Shown here piece after piece: positions 55,045-64,000 of a stretch of DNA of 64,000 bases. Origin of the DNA: Tenrec ecaudatus (taxonomy: Eukaryota > Chordata > Mammalia > Afrosoricida > Tenrecidae). The DNA is taken from assembly GCF_050624435.1 (NCBI RefSeq), contig NC_134547.1, forward strand, positions 32,126,419 through 32,190,418, in the 5' to 3' direction. A program made the position numbers and the translations under genes. How positions within the stretch are numbered: position 1 is the first letter of the stretch; each line of letters opens with the position of its first letter. The notes below the pieces were generated by a model. It had not been told where the DNA came from. It saw nothing but the letters and a program-made list of their open reading frames with translations, and did no database searches.

Positions 55045-55258
55045 ACTGGACCTCTGGTGGCATAGAGGGCTATATGTTGGACTGCTAACTGCAAAGTCAG
55101 CAGTTCAACTCCACCAGCGGTTCTGTGGGAGAAAGAAGGGGTTTTCTATTCCAGTAAAGAGTTTGCCTCAGAAACCCCCAGGGGCAGTTGTACTCTGCCC
55201 TAAAGGGTCCCTGGGCGTCAGCATCCATGGGAAGGTAGGGAGTTTGAGTTTGGTTGGG
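55045..55258 (+). mobile_element. AfroSINE, sense, near full length
   Basis: Head 'tggacctctggtggcataga', 'ggactgctaactgcaaagtc', 'agcagttcaactccaccag' and body 'aacccccaggggcagttgta'. The tail is worn. Confidence 0.88.
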
Positions 55259-56059
55259 CTGTAAAAATCGCTCATGTTTAATAGACTCAGCTTCCTGGTA
55301 ACAGAGACTGACTGGTTCAGGGATGGGCATAAAAGTACAGCAAGACCTACTAGAAGGACAGGAAGTCTCTAGTTGCTGGGCCTCTCGGGGAATGTGCCCT
55401 GTTAAGAGGGATGGGCATGTGAGGTATGAGCTGGCAGCCTATCTGCTACTGGGAGGCGTCCTTGGGAAAATCAGTTTAGTCGCTCAGTCCGCTTCAGCGA
55501 GTCAAGCAGACTCCAGACCCTCCAGTCACATGAACCTCTGGGCCTTATGCTCACAGTCTTTGATAGAGTGTTTTAAGTGGGACCCATGTGTGGAGATAAA
55601 GTCTGAAGGCAAAGCGGGCAGAGACAGAGCTGCATAAGACTGACTCCACATGAAGGTAGGGGAGAGGGTGGACACCCAGAAAACCTTAGTTAGACCCCCC
55701 CAAACCATCGCCCACCTTCAATAGCATGATAAGCACCAGCAGACCCCACCATTTCACTGGACACATGGGCAATCGAATTCAGTGAGAATTGCTCTTAATG
55801 CTATGTAACTCCCAGCCAGCCAGCCAGGTGGTCGACTCGATGGACAGGACAGTGCAGAGACAGTCATAATGACAGGGCACTTTTATCGAGCACTACTCAT
55901 GCTGGAAGCAGCGTCCAGCGCTCCATATAGAGACGGACGGTGTCCCCTTCGGTTCCGTTTGGACAACGGAGGGGCTGGGACACGTGGTTGCTGAGGCCCA
56001 GCTCTAGGGCCCGCAGCATAACCACCACGCTTCCCGCCTCTCCGACTTTTTCCAAGACA
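55259..56059. other. Single-copy DNA, no gene recognised
   Basis: No repeat or exon recognised. Confidence 0.4.
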
Positions 56060-56255
56060 GATTGGTCTGTTCTTCTGGGGGCCCGGGCATTCTTCAGTAT
56101 CCTCCACCAGCATCACCATTCAAACGCAGTCCACCTTCCACGGTCTTCCTCATCGACTGTCCGACTTCCACACATGTAGAAGACAAAGGAGAGCCCTATG
56201 GCTTGGGTCGGGCGCACCGTAGTCTTTGCAGCGGTGCTCTCCAAGAGCAGGACAT
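56060..56255 (-). mobile_element. RTE LINE ORF fragment, antisense
   Basis: 'agattggtctgttcttctgg', 'cattcaaacgcagtccacct', 'ggtcttcctcatcgactgtc', 'gagccctatggcttgggtcg' and 'ggcgcaccgtagtctttgca'. This covers a slightly more upstream part of the RTE ORF than the piece at 26.6 kb, with partial overlap. Confidence 0.75.
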
Positions 56256-56282
56256 GGGCTCAATGATATTTCTTTTCCCTTT

Positions 56283-57045
56283 GCTTCCCTGTACTGTTTT
56301 AGGGCAAGTGAAGAAATGATGCTGCCAGGATTTGAGTTCATCCTTGCACAGGTTCATTCTAAACAAAGCACGTGTAAACAAGTCTCGGCGGTCAGTGGAT
56401 GGCTGCAGACAAGTTCTCTCAGTAAGGCACTTGGCCTTGTCTTGTTGGGACACCTTCAAAAAGAAGGTCCAATCAAGACAGTGGCTTTGGAAGGGATCTG
56501 CTGGGCCAGGTCAAATCAAGCACAGGCGTTAACCAAGCAGCTTCTGGAAGTGGGCTTTGAGGTTCCCAAGGGCTCATCTTGATCCAGATTCTCCAAGGAC
56601 ACAAGTCGACCAGGAGGCTCAGTTACAGAACTTTTCAGAAAACCATAAACTCCATTGGTTGAGCAAAAGCTGAGGAGCATGGCACCGGGGACCGTTTGTC
56701 TCTTTTCTGCGCTGACACCGCACCGGCTCGTTCTTCAGGACAAGGCAGCGCTGTGCTGTGAGCAGCTGTGGGAAACTCCACCCCGTCGCCCGTCCACCCA
56801 GCAGCCCAAGCCTTGCTCCTTCAGTCAGTCTTTCTGTCCCCAAACCTAAAGAGCATGGAAAGGGACTGGGACTTGAGACCCTCGAGGATGCCAGAACTGC
56901 CCTGTTTCCCTGGGGAACACGGAAGGGTTCGAGAGACGGGATGCCACCTTCAGAAGTGTCTAGATCAAGGTGGAAGCCATGTGAAAGAACAGCAGCTGCG
57001 TGCTTTCAAAATCTGGATTAATAAAAGTTCCCAAGGTTTTGTAGC
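56283..57045. other. Unresolved element with a polyadenylation-like end
   Basis: The segment reads like a decayed gene copy: partial frames on the plus strand (118 codons to 56582, then others), one giving LQKCLDQGGSHVKEQ near 56960, and 'ggattaataaaagttcccaa' containing AATAAA near 57017. It might be a retrocopy or a DNA-transposon relic. I cannot name it. A true poly-A tail is not seen. Confidence 0.3.
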
Positions 57046-57407
57046 AATAATTTTATTATTCCTAAGTATTCTTCCCAATATTCCTAAGTGTTCTTCAAAA
57101 TATGGCTTACATGCATGATGCTAACATGTTATAAGAAAGTTTAACTGTGACTACCTCCTAGGAAATAAATCAGCAAATAGTGACGTTTTATTGAAATACC
57201 ATCGTACCCTTTTGTTTATGACAGAGATTTAACAGTAATGACAGAGATGGCCTGTCAGGTGAAGCCTAGAATATTTATGAGCTAGCTCCTCACAGAAACG
57301 AAAATGCCTCACCCTTGTATAGAATATATAATTTTTTTAAACAATAGGACAGATTTCACTGACATGTCTAATCATATATGCAGAGTAAGAAACAGCTTGG
57401 AAATGTG
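57046..57407. other. AT-rich spacer
   Basis: AT-rich with a near repeat of 'attcctaagt' words at 57057-57090. No gene. Confidence 0.4.
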
Positions 57408-57600
57408 CCTTTATGGTGTTATAGTGGCTGCTGACTGAAAGGTTGGAGATTTGAAACCACCCAGAGGTGCTTCAGCAGAAAGGCCTGATGATCCGCTTCT
57501 GAAAAATCCACCTTGGGCAACCTGATGGAGCGCAGTCTCCTCTGACCCATAGGAGCCCTTCTTGAATCGACGTCACTTCATTGGCTGCCGGGTTTTGTTT
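57408..57600 (+). mobile_element. AfroSINE, older variant, sense
   Basis: 'gtgttatagtggctgctgac', 'gaaaggttggagatttgaaa', 'cacccagaggtgcttcagca' and 'gaaaggcctgatgatccgct', with tail 'cttgaatcgacgtcacttc'. Confidence 0.75.
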
Positions 57601-58095
57601 GCTTAGGTGTGATCTATGCACTAAGTTAAACTGTGGTTATCCTCACCATCTCCACCACATATCTGCTTATCTTTGAGTGGTTTGGTTGTTAAACACAGGG
57701 GTGATTTCAGTTCTACGCCTGAAAAATGACTAAGGGTTATGGCCCTGGGAGGTCCCACCAATCCCTGTCTGACCTGGTCTCTTCCACAATTTTGAGTTTT
57801 TGTTCTGCACTTTCCTCCTATTCTATCCAGAATATGAGGTATGGCCCAGACTGTCTTCTAACGGGATCCTTCTGAGCATTTGGTGGTTGGTAGCGGGGCA
57901 CCATCTAGTGCTTCTGGCCTCTGGGGTGTGGAGACTGGTGTTTACATGGTTTGTAGCTCACTGGACTCACTGTTTCCACCTGTCTTTAGGTTGCCCTTCC
58001 TCTTCTTCCCTCCAAATGTGGAGACACCAGAAGTTACACCAGAGATGGCTACTCACAAGCTTGGAAGGCCTCACTGAGCTCAGTAGGAGGTAGGA
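57601..58095 (-). mobile_element. Afrotherian L1 3'UTR, antisense, older subfamily
   Basis: 'ggttggtagcggggcaccat' then 'ctagtgcttctggcctct', with 'gtttacatggtttgtagctc' and 'gatggctactcacaagcttg', parallel the 3'UTR blocks of elephant-type L1. The copy shares the gggcaccatc word with the younger copies here. Confidence 0.55.
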
Positions 58096-58218
58096 TGTAG
58101 CCCGTTCTCTTTGTGAACTATGTTACGCTCACGGACCGTGGTATGCCCGAGACTGTGACCTTGATTCCCCAGCCCAATGGCTCCTGCTCTTGAGGTGGTT
58201 AGCGATGCCTATGAAGTT

Positions 58219-58387
58219 TTCATCGAGTTGGTCTGGACTCACAGAGACCCAGTCACAAGGAGCAGAGTAACCCAGGGGGTTGCTGAGGCTGGAATCTTTC
58301 TGGAAGCACACTGCCACCTCTTGCTACCGCTGACAGACTGGCGACATTCTGGTTGGCAGCACAGTGCTTCCCCACTGCACCTCCTGG
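58219..58387 (-). mobile_element. AfroSINE, antisense
   Basis: 'catcgagttggtctggactc' (tail), 'caaggagcagagtaacccag', 'ggctggaatctttctggaag' and 'ggcagcacagtgcttcccca' follow the full antisense order. Confidence 0.75.
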
Positions 58388-58719
58388 GCGTGCACAGTGG
58401 GCACACCAGGGGACTTCAGAAATTCATCGGGGAAATTTCATTTGTCTCTGCCACAAGCCTTCTAAATCTCCCTTACACGATGTTACAGTTATTTTATTTT
58501 CACTCGCTGCATACCTTCCAAGTATGAAAAGAAAGAAAATAAAACAGCAAAGTTGGGAAACGGGAAATGACGGTCTTGGAGGAGGGGACCAAGTGGACTA
58601 GGGGGGAGGGCAGGGGTGAGTGTCAGCAGTGAAGGGCACTGTGAAGCTGGTTAGGCCCCACCTAGGATTGGCTCTGACCCGGGCGCTCCCCTCAACTGAT
58701 AGTATTTTAACTCACACAG
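58388..58719. other. Single-copy spacer
   Basis: AT-rich near 58480-58560, then a G-rich patch. No gene. Confidence 0.4.
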
Positions 58720-58835
58720 CAGCTCCAAGAAGGGATCGCAGAGGTGGTACTAAACAAATGCAACACCAATTGTAGCAATGAATTTTGCAAACTGCATTTA
58801 GCAACATGGGGAAGCATTCATTGGGCCTGGTCCTC
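58720..58835. promoter_or_regulatory. Candidate conserved noncoding block
   Basis: Non-repetitive, with 'gcaatgaattttgcaaactg' and 'gcatttagcaacatgg', flanked by GC-rich DNA. Composition-based inference only. Confidence 0.25.
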
Positions 58836-60971
58836 AAGGAGACCCCCGTTGCATGCGTCTTGGGCTGAGCTAAACAGAAGCGCATTGGACACTGTCCAGA
58901 ATGCCTCTCAAGATGACTGGAGAGGCCGAGAGTGTCCGAAACCCAGGGCAGGCAGCCAGTTCGGAGTTGACATCCCTTCCACGAAGGCAGGAGAGGATCA
59001 TGGGGAGACAAGTTCCAGGGTGTATCAGGCAGCATTAGGAGGTAGATCAGACAAAGGGCCCCCTCAATGCTGCCCAACAAGCGCCTCTGCAGGGGAGAGG
59101 GAGGGTGGAGCAAGGCCTGACTCCACTACACAATGTCCAAGACACAGAGCCAACCACAGAAAGCTTGCCCAAAGGTGGATGCAAAGCTGAGAAGTGACAC
59201 CATCCTCTGGAAGCAAGTGACCAGGTACTAAAAGCCAAGCCCACCCACCACCCTCCTTGTCATGCAACCACCCAAATCAGCAGCCTGCTGGGCACTCCAA
59301 AGCAGAGGCCTGGGTGGGGGTGGGAGTGGGAGATAGCCAAGACACCACTTCTCCCAGACACATGCCACATGTCACACAGAAACCCCCAGCCTGTAGGAAC
59401 CAAGAAATGGGGCCCACGAGAAGCTAAGCCCTGGACAACTTTTCCGTGTGGGAATCAACACCGGAAGGCGCGGATTTCACTTGGAAGGCGGCCCCTGCCT
59501 CTTGCCCGGGCCCACCCCTCAGGGAGTGGCAGAGGGTGTTCAGACATGCAGTGTTTGGGGACTTGAAGAGTTTTTTTGAAGATGCGGATCAGGGAAAGGA
59601 TAGTGGCAAATCTTCGTGCTTAGCGCTGCAGCTGCCAGGCTCCATGTCGGCCTGGCTAGTCCCTTTTGAAGACAGCACGGTGTTCTGTCCTCAGCCCTGA
59701 TGGTCCTGGGCTGTGTCACTAACCCTCTGGGACAGTCTGGGCTGGCTCCACACCACCACATCCCTGACACACGAGGACTTAGATGGAAACAGTAAGTGAG
59801 TACAAGACAAAACAGGCAGGAAGAAGTACAACCCCAGGAAACAGAGTTTAGGCTGGACAAAGAAGGCTGCTTCTGTTTGGCCTGGCCTGAGGGAGGCGCA
59901 GACAGAGGGACCCCTGCATGCACACCAACCAGGGCCTGTCTGAGCTGCATGCCTCTCGGAGGTCGGCCAGGCCTGCTCAGGTGCCAAGGTGCCTGAGAGC
60001 AAAGCCCCACCACACTGCCCCAAACCACCCCCAGATGCCTTTGGGGAAGGCCCATGGCTTGCTGAGAGGGGCTTTCCAGATGGTGCCTGGAAGCAGCCGT
60101 GCCAAACTCCACAGCTTAAGTAAATGTTGCCATCGTCCCATCCTGCCAGGCAAGACGTGAGGGACCCCTGCATCCCCCAGCTTCTGTGACGCATGCTTCC
60201 CCGAGAGATCATAGTCCCCACCCCCACCCCACCACCTGCCTGCCCCTCTGCCCCACACTTCTCCTGGAGAGCCAGCTACCCCAAAGGCGCCTCATCAGCC
60301 AGCCTGAGGAGCCCTCCTCCTGAACTTGCCATCCCACCAAGAAGGGTGGAGGGATGAGCCAGTCGGATGTCGATGGAGGAGAGAGAGAGGCATCCAGAAG
60401 GGCAGCAGGCAGGCCCAAGGGTGGTAGGCAGCATGGTGTCTAGCCCAGTCATCCTGGATTTAGGAAGCCTGCAACAATCTAATCTCCAGCTCTCAGCAGG
60501 TGCTCACCACCCACTGTCAACCCTGCACACCAGCTCTATGGCTAGAGGGTCTCACTCACTGCTGGCTCTGACTATGCCTGCACAGGCAGTGAGGCGTGCT
60601 CTGCACCCCACTCTCCTCCAGTGCATCCCTCAGCCCCTCCCCTGCTCAGGAATTCCAAGGACCCCTCTGTCTCCCCAATAATCTAGTGAAAACTCAAGGG
60701 CCAGGGGCACAGAGGGAGTGCAGAAGCCTCCTGTTGGCATGCTATCTTGCCCCAAGCCCCACTGATCCTGAGACCCCCAGAACCATCTTCCAGAGGAGGG
60801 CAGTCAGGAATCCCTGGTGGGCATCAGACAGGAGCACCTTTGATGCCTTACTCTTCCCGGGCACCAGGCTTCCCCTCGCCAGAAAGGGGTCACGAAAAAG
60901 CGGCCCATCTAAAACCCAACAAGGACATGGCCATCAACATATCCTGACTCATGGCCCCCCGGGCCTGACAG
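58836..60971. other. GC-rich single-copy DNA, no gene recognised
   Basis: About 2.1 kb with frames up to 190 codons (59540-60112 minus) open in more than one phase on both strands. No domain, signal peptide or convincing splice context is seen. The neighbouring 178-codon frame overlaps it in another phase, so at most one could be real. Confidence 0.4.
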
Positions 60972-61092
60972 AGCAGCCCGACTCCCTTGGCTGGAATCTT
61001 CACGAAAACAGTTCCCCAGGCCTTTCGTCCACCGAGTGGCTCAGTGGGCTCAAACTGTCCACCGAGCACAACCCACTGGCACCACCCAGACT
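60972..61092 (-). mobile_element. AfroSINE, antisense, truncated
   Basis: 'ggctggaatcttcacgaaaa', 'cccaggcctttcgtccaccg' and 'gagtggctcagtgggctcaa' (antisense B-box side) match. The tail is missing. Confidence 0.7.
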
Positions 61093-61364
61093 CTAGTGCC
61101 GACCCAGTGGGCCTGAGTGCCCACCTCCCAGGCGGCACAGTGAGTGAGCTAGTGAAAGGCGACCCCTGGCAGCTCATGATACCAGTGTCTGACCAAACCC
61201 TGGAACAGAGGTCATGCTGTGGCTATTTGCAAAGCAGACTGCTAATTCCTGCTCACACCCCATGAGTAGGGGCCAAACATTGCCCAAAGCGGGAGCTGGG
61301 GCCGGAGCCCCAAGGGGCCTCCCATGTGAGCTAATGGGAACCACCCCGCGGTGGCTGATACTTC

Positions 61365-61500
61365 ATGCTTTATTTTGAAAATCAACTGCTTAATACTTTG
61401 CCTCATTGTAACCTGTCTTAGCTAATCAGTATTTTCCTGATTATCATTAAATTTAGACTTAAATGAATGCTCGCTCCTCGGGCAGCAGGTTAGCTCGCAC
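61365..61500. promoter_or_regulatory. AT-rich candidate conserved noncoding element
   Basis: Sharp AT-rich island in GC-rich DNA, with 'agctaatcagtattttcctg' and 'attatcattaaatttagact'. TAAT cores are dense and no repeat family is recognised. Confidence 0.35.
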
Positions 61501-62234
61501 TTAGAAGTGAAGCGCTCCAGGTTTCCCAGAATCTCCATGCAGCATCCTGGAGAGAAGCAGGGGGACACTGGCCACACAACACCCACCCTGAAGTCAGGAC
61601 TGCAGAGGGGCCCTGGCCATGGACTGGAGCTAACAGGAGGCTGTGTTTCTGGAATTGTAGCCTCCCCGCCCCACTTGTGGGCCATACTCCCAAGCTGAGG
61701 ACTCTCGGGGTCAGCACATTCTCTGTCCCCCAGAGATGCCATGTGGCAGTGCCATGGAAGTGCCCTGGCTAGCCACATGCTAAAGGTCAGCAAATGCCCA
61801 GAGCTCAGTGCTGTCCCCCCAAATTGTCCCAAACACAACACAAGATACTGCAGTTCCCCAAATTTATCAACAGGAGCTACGGGCAGGAGCCCTGCTCCCA
61901 GCAGAGGAGGGAGAAGACCTGGTAGAGGTAGAGCTGTCGTCTGGTCCCCTGTACCCCACAGGTAACTGGCATCCAGAGTCCCTTCCACCTGCACCTCTGC
62001 CCACTGCCCTGAGTGGAGGGAGCCCCTGTTCCTGTGGCATCCATGTCTAGGCGGGCAGCTGCTGGGGCTCCCGGGAAGGGCCCTGGCCAGCGTCTGCCTG
62101 GGCACAGCTTTGACACACCCACACCGAGCTTCTGTAAATCTCCCACCAAACACGGCAGCGGCCGCCTGCACACACTTCCACGTCGGGGACTGGAGGACTG
62201 CATATGGCGCTTGGGTTTAACAGCTGAGCTTTAA
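61501..62234. other. GC-rich single-copy DNA with a 249-codon minus frame
   Basis: The frame (62171 down to 61422) has no recognisable domain, runs into the adjacent AT-rich block, and overlaps long frames in other phases. Judged noncoding. Confidence 0.35.
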
Positions 62235-62276
62235 AAAAGTGCAGCTTTTCATCTCTGTGAAACAGCTCCCCAATTA

Positions 62277-62342
62277 GGTGGGTGGGGAGGGGAGGGGAGG
62301 AGGAGGAGGGAGGAGGGGTGGGCAGAGAGAGCAGGAGAAGCC
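62277..62342. repeat. Homopurine G-rich tract
   Basis: Nearly pure G and A on the plus strand (GGGTGGGGAGGGGAGGGGAG at its start, then GGA repeats). It contains at least four runs of three or more G, so it can form G-quadruplex or triplex structures. Confidence 0.9.
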
Positions 62343-62500
62343 GGTGGGCACAGACCGCGCAGAGGCTTCCAGGATGCTATTTGATTTCTTCACCAGGAAG
62401 CGTTATCGGCTCCGAGAGTCCCTCTGAAAAATCACGCCCTGCTTCCGATGCCAGGCAAAATAAAGTAGTGGGCCAGTCCCAAATCCGATGATCTATGGGA
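62343..62500. promoter_or_regulatory. Candidate conserved noncoding block beside purine tract
   Basis: Non-repetitive sequence with 'gctatttgatttcttcacca' and 'gcgttatcggctccgagag'. Several CpGs remain. Inference from composition. Confidence 0.25.
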
Positions 62501-62880
62501 AATCACTCTTGGGTCAGGGGGTGGGACTGTGTGAGGGTCTTCACAAGGAAGGAGGGTTCTCTGAATGAAGCCCTAACATGCTTTCAGATTGGGTTTAAAG
62601 AGGGAGTGGGGGGTGAGGCATTTATAAATGGGATTATTGTATTCCCAAACTCTTCCCAGCAAAGGGATTAGTGGCCATGAACCCAGGGGCACCCCCTGGT
62701 CCTTCTCCTGACCTGCCTGGAGGTGGCCAGGGGCTAGGAAGAGGCTGCAGCAGGAATCCGGAGGGCAGCTCTCCTGGAGCCTCCTGGAAACTTTCACTTT
62801 CCTCGGTTCTCTGTGCAGCCAGCCCCCCTCTCCCTCCCAGCCCCCTGTTGCTGCCCGCCATCCCCGAGCTCCAGTATAAA
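62501..62880. other. Single-copy DNA, no gene recognised
   Basis: The 113-codon and 110-codon minus frames overlap in different phases. A TATA-like 'ccagtataaagtttggc' occurs at 62872-62888 but no downstream exon is evident. Confidence 0.35.
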
Positions 62881-62889
62881 GTTTGGCTT

Positions 62890-63090
62890 CTGTAGCAGGA
62901 AGCAGCTGGGCCAAGCAGCCAGCGAATGATAATGACCTCAGAAATCTGCTGTTCGCTCGGCAACAATAGGGTGTTCAGTCTACTGGAAAATTGTGTTCAT
63001 CAGCTAACTCTGCTCAGTTACTAATTGACATTGCCAAATATTTTAAGAACAATTGGAATGCACAAGCAAAAAAAAAGAAGAAGAAGAAGA
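62890..63090. promoter_or_regulatory. Candidate conserved noncoding element with (GAA)n end
   Basis: 'gcgaatgataatgacctcag', 'cagttactaattgacattgc' and 'ttaagaacaattggaatgca' form a non-repetitive AT-rich block, closed by an A run and GAA repeat at about 63069-63090. It may bind homeodomain factors; inference only. Confidence 0.35.
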
Positions 63091-63500
63091 TCTTAATCCT
63101 CAGACTTAATTTTTTTCTCTCTTACTTTTTGTCCCCTACCCCCATCCCCCCACCCCCGAGCCCCACCCCTTTCTTTTGGAAACCTGGATTTGTTTGTGTG
63201 GAGCAGGCAGGAGTAAGCACAAGTGGGGGTAGGGCAGGGAGCCACAGGAGAAAAAGAGGTGGGAAAGAAAGAGACGCTATCATATCACTGTCCACCTCGT
63301 GGCAATGCAGGCAGGCGAGGAGGCCTGGGAACAGGGCCTGACTGCCATGGTCAGTGGCCCCACCCAGGACGGAGACCCAGCATTCCAGGAATCTAGCTCC
63401 GGCAACAAAAGCAGACCCCGTGAGGCTTCCAGGCCAGCTGATCAAATAATCCTGGCCCGTCTCAAAATATTATACCAGCCGGAGTAGGGGTTAACAATGT
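63091..63500. other. Single-copy spacer
   Basis: A C-rich patch lies at 63131-63170. Nothing else recognised. Confidence 0.4.
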
Positions 63501-64000
63501 TTTCGTCTTTGCCTCTCTCCCTGGCTTTCCATTGATCATGTAACTTAGTTGACTTTATTTAATGAACAGAGGGTCAACACATTCAATTACCCCTTTCCCA
63601 TCGTCAAGACTTCAATTATCCCCACTCCCAAATTATGGGGAATGCAGAAGGTAACTGCCCTGTTGGATATAATGAACAGTATCGTTTCTTAGTACATTAA
63701 GTTTTAATTATTCCGAGCATGGTTTTCCAAAGCAAAATCGGAAGAAACAGAACTTCGGTGGTTGTCTGGCTCAAGAGCAAAGGCAGGACCCAGGCGCAGA
63801 CTGCAAGCCAGAGCCAGGGACGCCTTGGGGCCCCCACTCCGCCTCCCTCCGAAATGTCACAAAGAGAGTGAAATTTATCAGCTGCCTCTTCCCAAATAGT
63901 GTCCCTTTGAACTGTCCACGGAAGCAGACATAGCATCTCTGAGGGTGCGAAATTATTAGTAAGGCATACCACCACCACCACAAAATAAAACAAAGGGGAA
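63500..64000. promoter_or_regulatory. AT-rich candidate conserved block at window end
   Basis: Non-repetitive with many TAAT cores ('cattcaattacccctttccc', 'cttcaattatccccactccc', 'ttaagttttaattattccg'). The words TTCAATTAyCCC occur twice about 35 bp apart. It ends with CCA repeats near 63968-63980. Open to the right. Confidence 0.35.

Noticed and set aside
59540..60227. Two long overlapping minus-strand frames (190 and 178 codons)
   Set aside because: They overlap in different phases in GC-rich DNA, with plus-strand frames open as well. No domain or splice pattern supports either.
61422..62171. 249-codon minus-strand open frame
   Set aside because: GC-rich DNA with long frames in other phases, no domain, and the last codons lie in AT-rich noncoding sequence.
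62872..62888. TATA-like 'ccagtataaagtttggc' as a core promoter
   Set aside because: A single short motif with no CpG island, initiator or downstream exon. Kept only as a remark.

Overview
This window looks like nuclear DNA from an afrotherian mammal, most probably a tenrec (Echinops telfairi or a close relative). Two independent signals support this. First, about 25 copies or fragments of a tRNA-derived SINE carry the AfroSINE hallmarks: a head reading roughly 'gagccctggtggc..agtgg', a 'gggctgctaactgcaaggtcagcagtt' style B-box region, and a tail 'ctatgagtcggaatcgactc'. Second, two copies of the hAT transposon SPIN are present. Among afrotherians SPIN is known from tenrec. The species call is an inference; the repeat families are read directly from the sequence.

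I see no convincing protein-coding exon, tRNA, rRNA, CRISPR array or prokaryotic feature. The longest open frames (285, 249 and 244 codons) have no recognisable domains and lie in GC-rich or repeat-containing DNA. They are best treated as chance. The window is therefore intergenic or deep intronic, and almost everything that can be named is a transposable element, a tandem repeat, or a candidate conserved noncoding block.

Layout. 1-2 kb: single-copy DNA with an AT-rich candidate regulatory block. 2-4.3 kb: antisense L1 3' end split by a solitary LTR, then a sense L1 3'UTR scrap. 4.3-11 kb: scattered AfroSINEs, old L1 pieces and a Z-DNA-prone CG/CA repeat. 11-13 kb: second antisense L1 3' end. 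13-19 kb: mostly single-copy DNA with one RTE fragment and GT/CA/CT microsatellites. 19.2-20.5 kb: an internally deleted RTE-type element, a 492-bp SPIN with an 8-bp target duplication, and a 37-bp minisatellite. 22.5-23.5 kb: a CpG-rich patch beside AT-rich sequence. 24-27 kb: a 33-bp minisatellite, RTE pieces and SINEs. 27.2-29.7 kb: a mariner transposase relic abutting two L1 3' ends. 29.9-30.3 kb: very AT-rich tract. 31.3-32.4 and 43.9-45.3 kb: two sense L1 3' ends. 46.4-47 kb: RTE ORF2 end and the short SPIN. 48-58 kb: older L1s, SINEs, RTE scraps. 58-64 kb: mostly single-copy, with several AT-rich candidate conserved blocks at the right end.

How the parts relate: the AfroSINE tail matches the 3' end of the RTE (BovB-like) LINE fragments seen here, which fits the RTE machinery having mobilised the SINE. 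L1, RTE, SINE, LTR, mariner and hAT elements all appear as dead copies. I did not find a previously undescribed system. The observations most worth following are the SPIN copies, the apparently internally deleted RTE derivatives, the mariner/L1 junction, and the candidate regulatory blocks.
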